Shown: piece after piece, positions 63,722 through 64,000 of the stretch | How positions within the stretch are numbered: the stretch's first letter is position 1 | Layout: every line of letters starts with the position of its first letter | Assembly: GCF_004376845.1 (NCBI RefSeq) | Contig: NZ_SNUW01000003.1 | Coordinates: forward strand, 1 to 64,000 | Length of the DNA: 64,000 nucleotides | Origin: Psychromonas algarum | Lineage (GTDB): Bacteria > Pseudomonadota > Gammaproteobacteria > Enterobacterales > Psychromonadaceae | Direction: 5' to 3' | Position numbers and translations under genes: made by a program | Notes under the pieces: generated by a model | Databases searched by the model: none | What the model was told of the DNA's origin: nothing | Seen by the model: only the letters and a program-made list of their open reading frames with translations

Positions 63722-63951
63722 AAAGAACTCCTCAGTTATGGTCTAATATAAGCATACTTTCATATAAACAATCCTTAATGACCGTTTTATGACAATAGCT
63801 ATAAATCAGTTACCTATGTGAAATTATTTAAAAAATCTGTTTCGTAAATCATTGTGCAGCGTATAATCAAATTTGCTGATTGAAAATCATTAATCTCATC
63901 AACTAGTTTTAATTATTAATTAAATAATCATGAAATACAAAAGGAACAAAA

Positions 63952-64000
63952 ATGAGTAGTAACGTACTTGAACTTGTAAAAAATACTCGTCGTAAAAACA
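63952..64000 (+). CDS. Start of an unidentified gene (cut by window edge)
   Basis: An ATG with a good AAGGAAC ribosome site opens a frame reading MSSNVLELVKNTRRKN to the window end. Sixteen codons are not enough to name a family. Upstream about 230 bases separate it from the divergent PhoH gene. Confidence 0.6.
   Translation, partial: MSSNVLELVKNTRRKN

Noticed and set aside
1-64000. Search for tRNA and rRNA genes
   Set aside because: No cloverleaf-like GGTTCRA...CCA segments or rRNA-like tracts were recognised; short TAGGTTC motifs in the island belong to the 49-bp repeats.

Overview
The window is AT-rich chromosomal DNA from a cold-adapted marine gammaproteobacterium, most like Psychromonas, with Moritella and Colwellia as alternatives. 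The evidence is a complete pfa polyunsaturated fatty acid synthase operon, several small families typical of Vibrionales/Alteromonadales (VF530, DUF2960, DUF2750, DUF2057, chromosomal TraF-like outer membrane protein), and the codon use. The assignment is inference, because no rRNA or other marker gene is present.

Layout. 1-2.2 kb is a decaying edge: the 5' part of an IS256-family transposase, a membrane-anchored coiled-coil protein, and a porin-like pseudogene. 2.2-14.2 kb is ordinary core: a TrmK-like methyltransferase, tex, a thioredoxin-like protein, rhlE, fbp, envelope proteins (including a lipoprotein and TraF-like barrel pair behind a hexanucleotide repeat), and an elaA-type acetyltransferase between two VF530 paralogues. 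14.3-33.5 kb is the minus-strand operon pfaR-pfaA-pfaB-pfaC-pfaD. PfaA carries seven tandem acyl carrier domains. The phosphopantetheinyl transferase that must activate them (pfaE) is not in the window.

33.6-43.7 kb is a mobile island of about 10 kb between pfaR and ppiC. It holds a TIR-domain defence-type protein with a repeat hinge, a small serine resolvase, a YHYH-type micro-protein inside a duplicated gene end, and a six-gene operon of unrecognised proteins. It also holds a ParB-like gene translationally coupled to what looks like a phage T4 gp45-type sliding clamp, and a 0.7-kb non-coding stretch rich in hairpins and repeats. An unrecognised coiled-coil protein and a large serine recombinase (probable integrase) complete it. 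Near-identical 49-bp repeats in inverted orientation bracket the parB-clamp pair. The island resembles an integrated plasmid or phage-plasmid and is the most novel part of the window.

43.7-64 kb returns to core functions: ppiC, a long-chain acyl-CoA ligase, a queuosine-precursor transporter with a candidate preQ1 riboswitch, recX with an SOS-like box, radA, gabD, a sulfate activation operon (cysD-cysN-permease-cysC-DHH phosphoesterase), a YbaY/META lipoprotein, a site-2-type protease, DUF2750, a SpoU/TrmH methyltransferase, and a PIN-PhoH ATPase. The start of one further gene is cut by the window edge. I saw no tRNA, rRNA or CRISPR array. All family names come from reading motifs; no database search was run.
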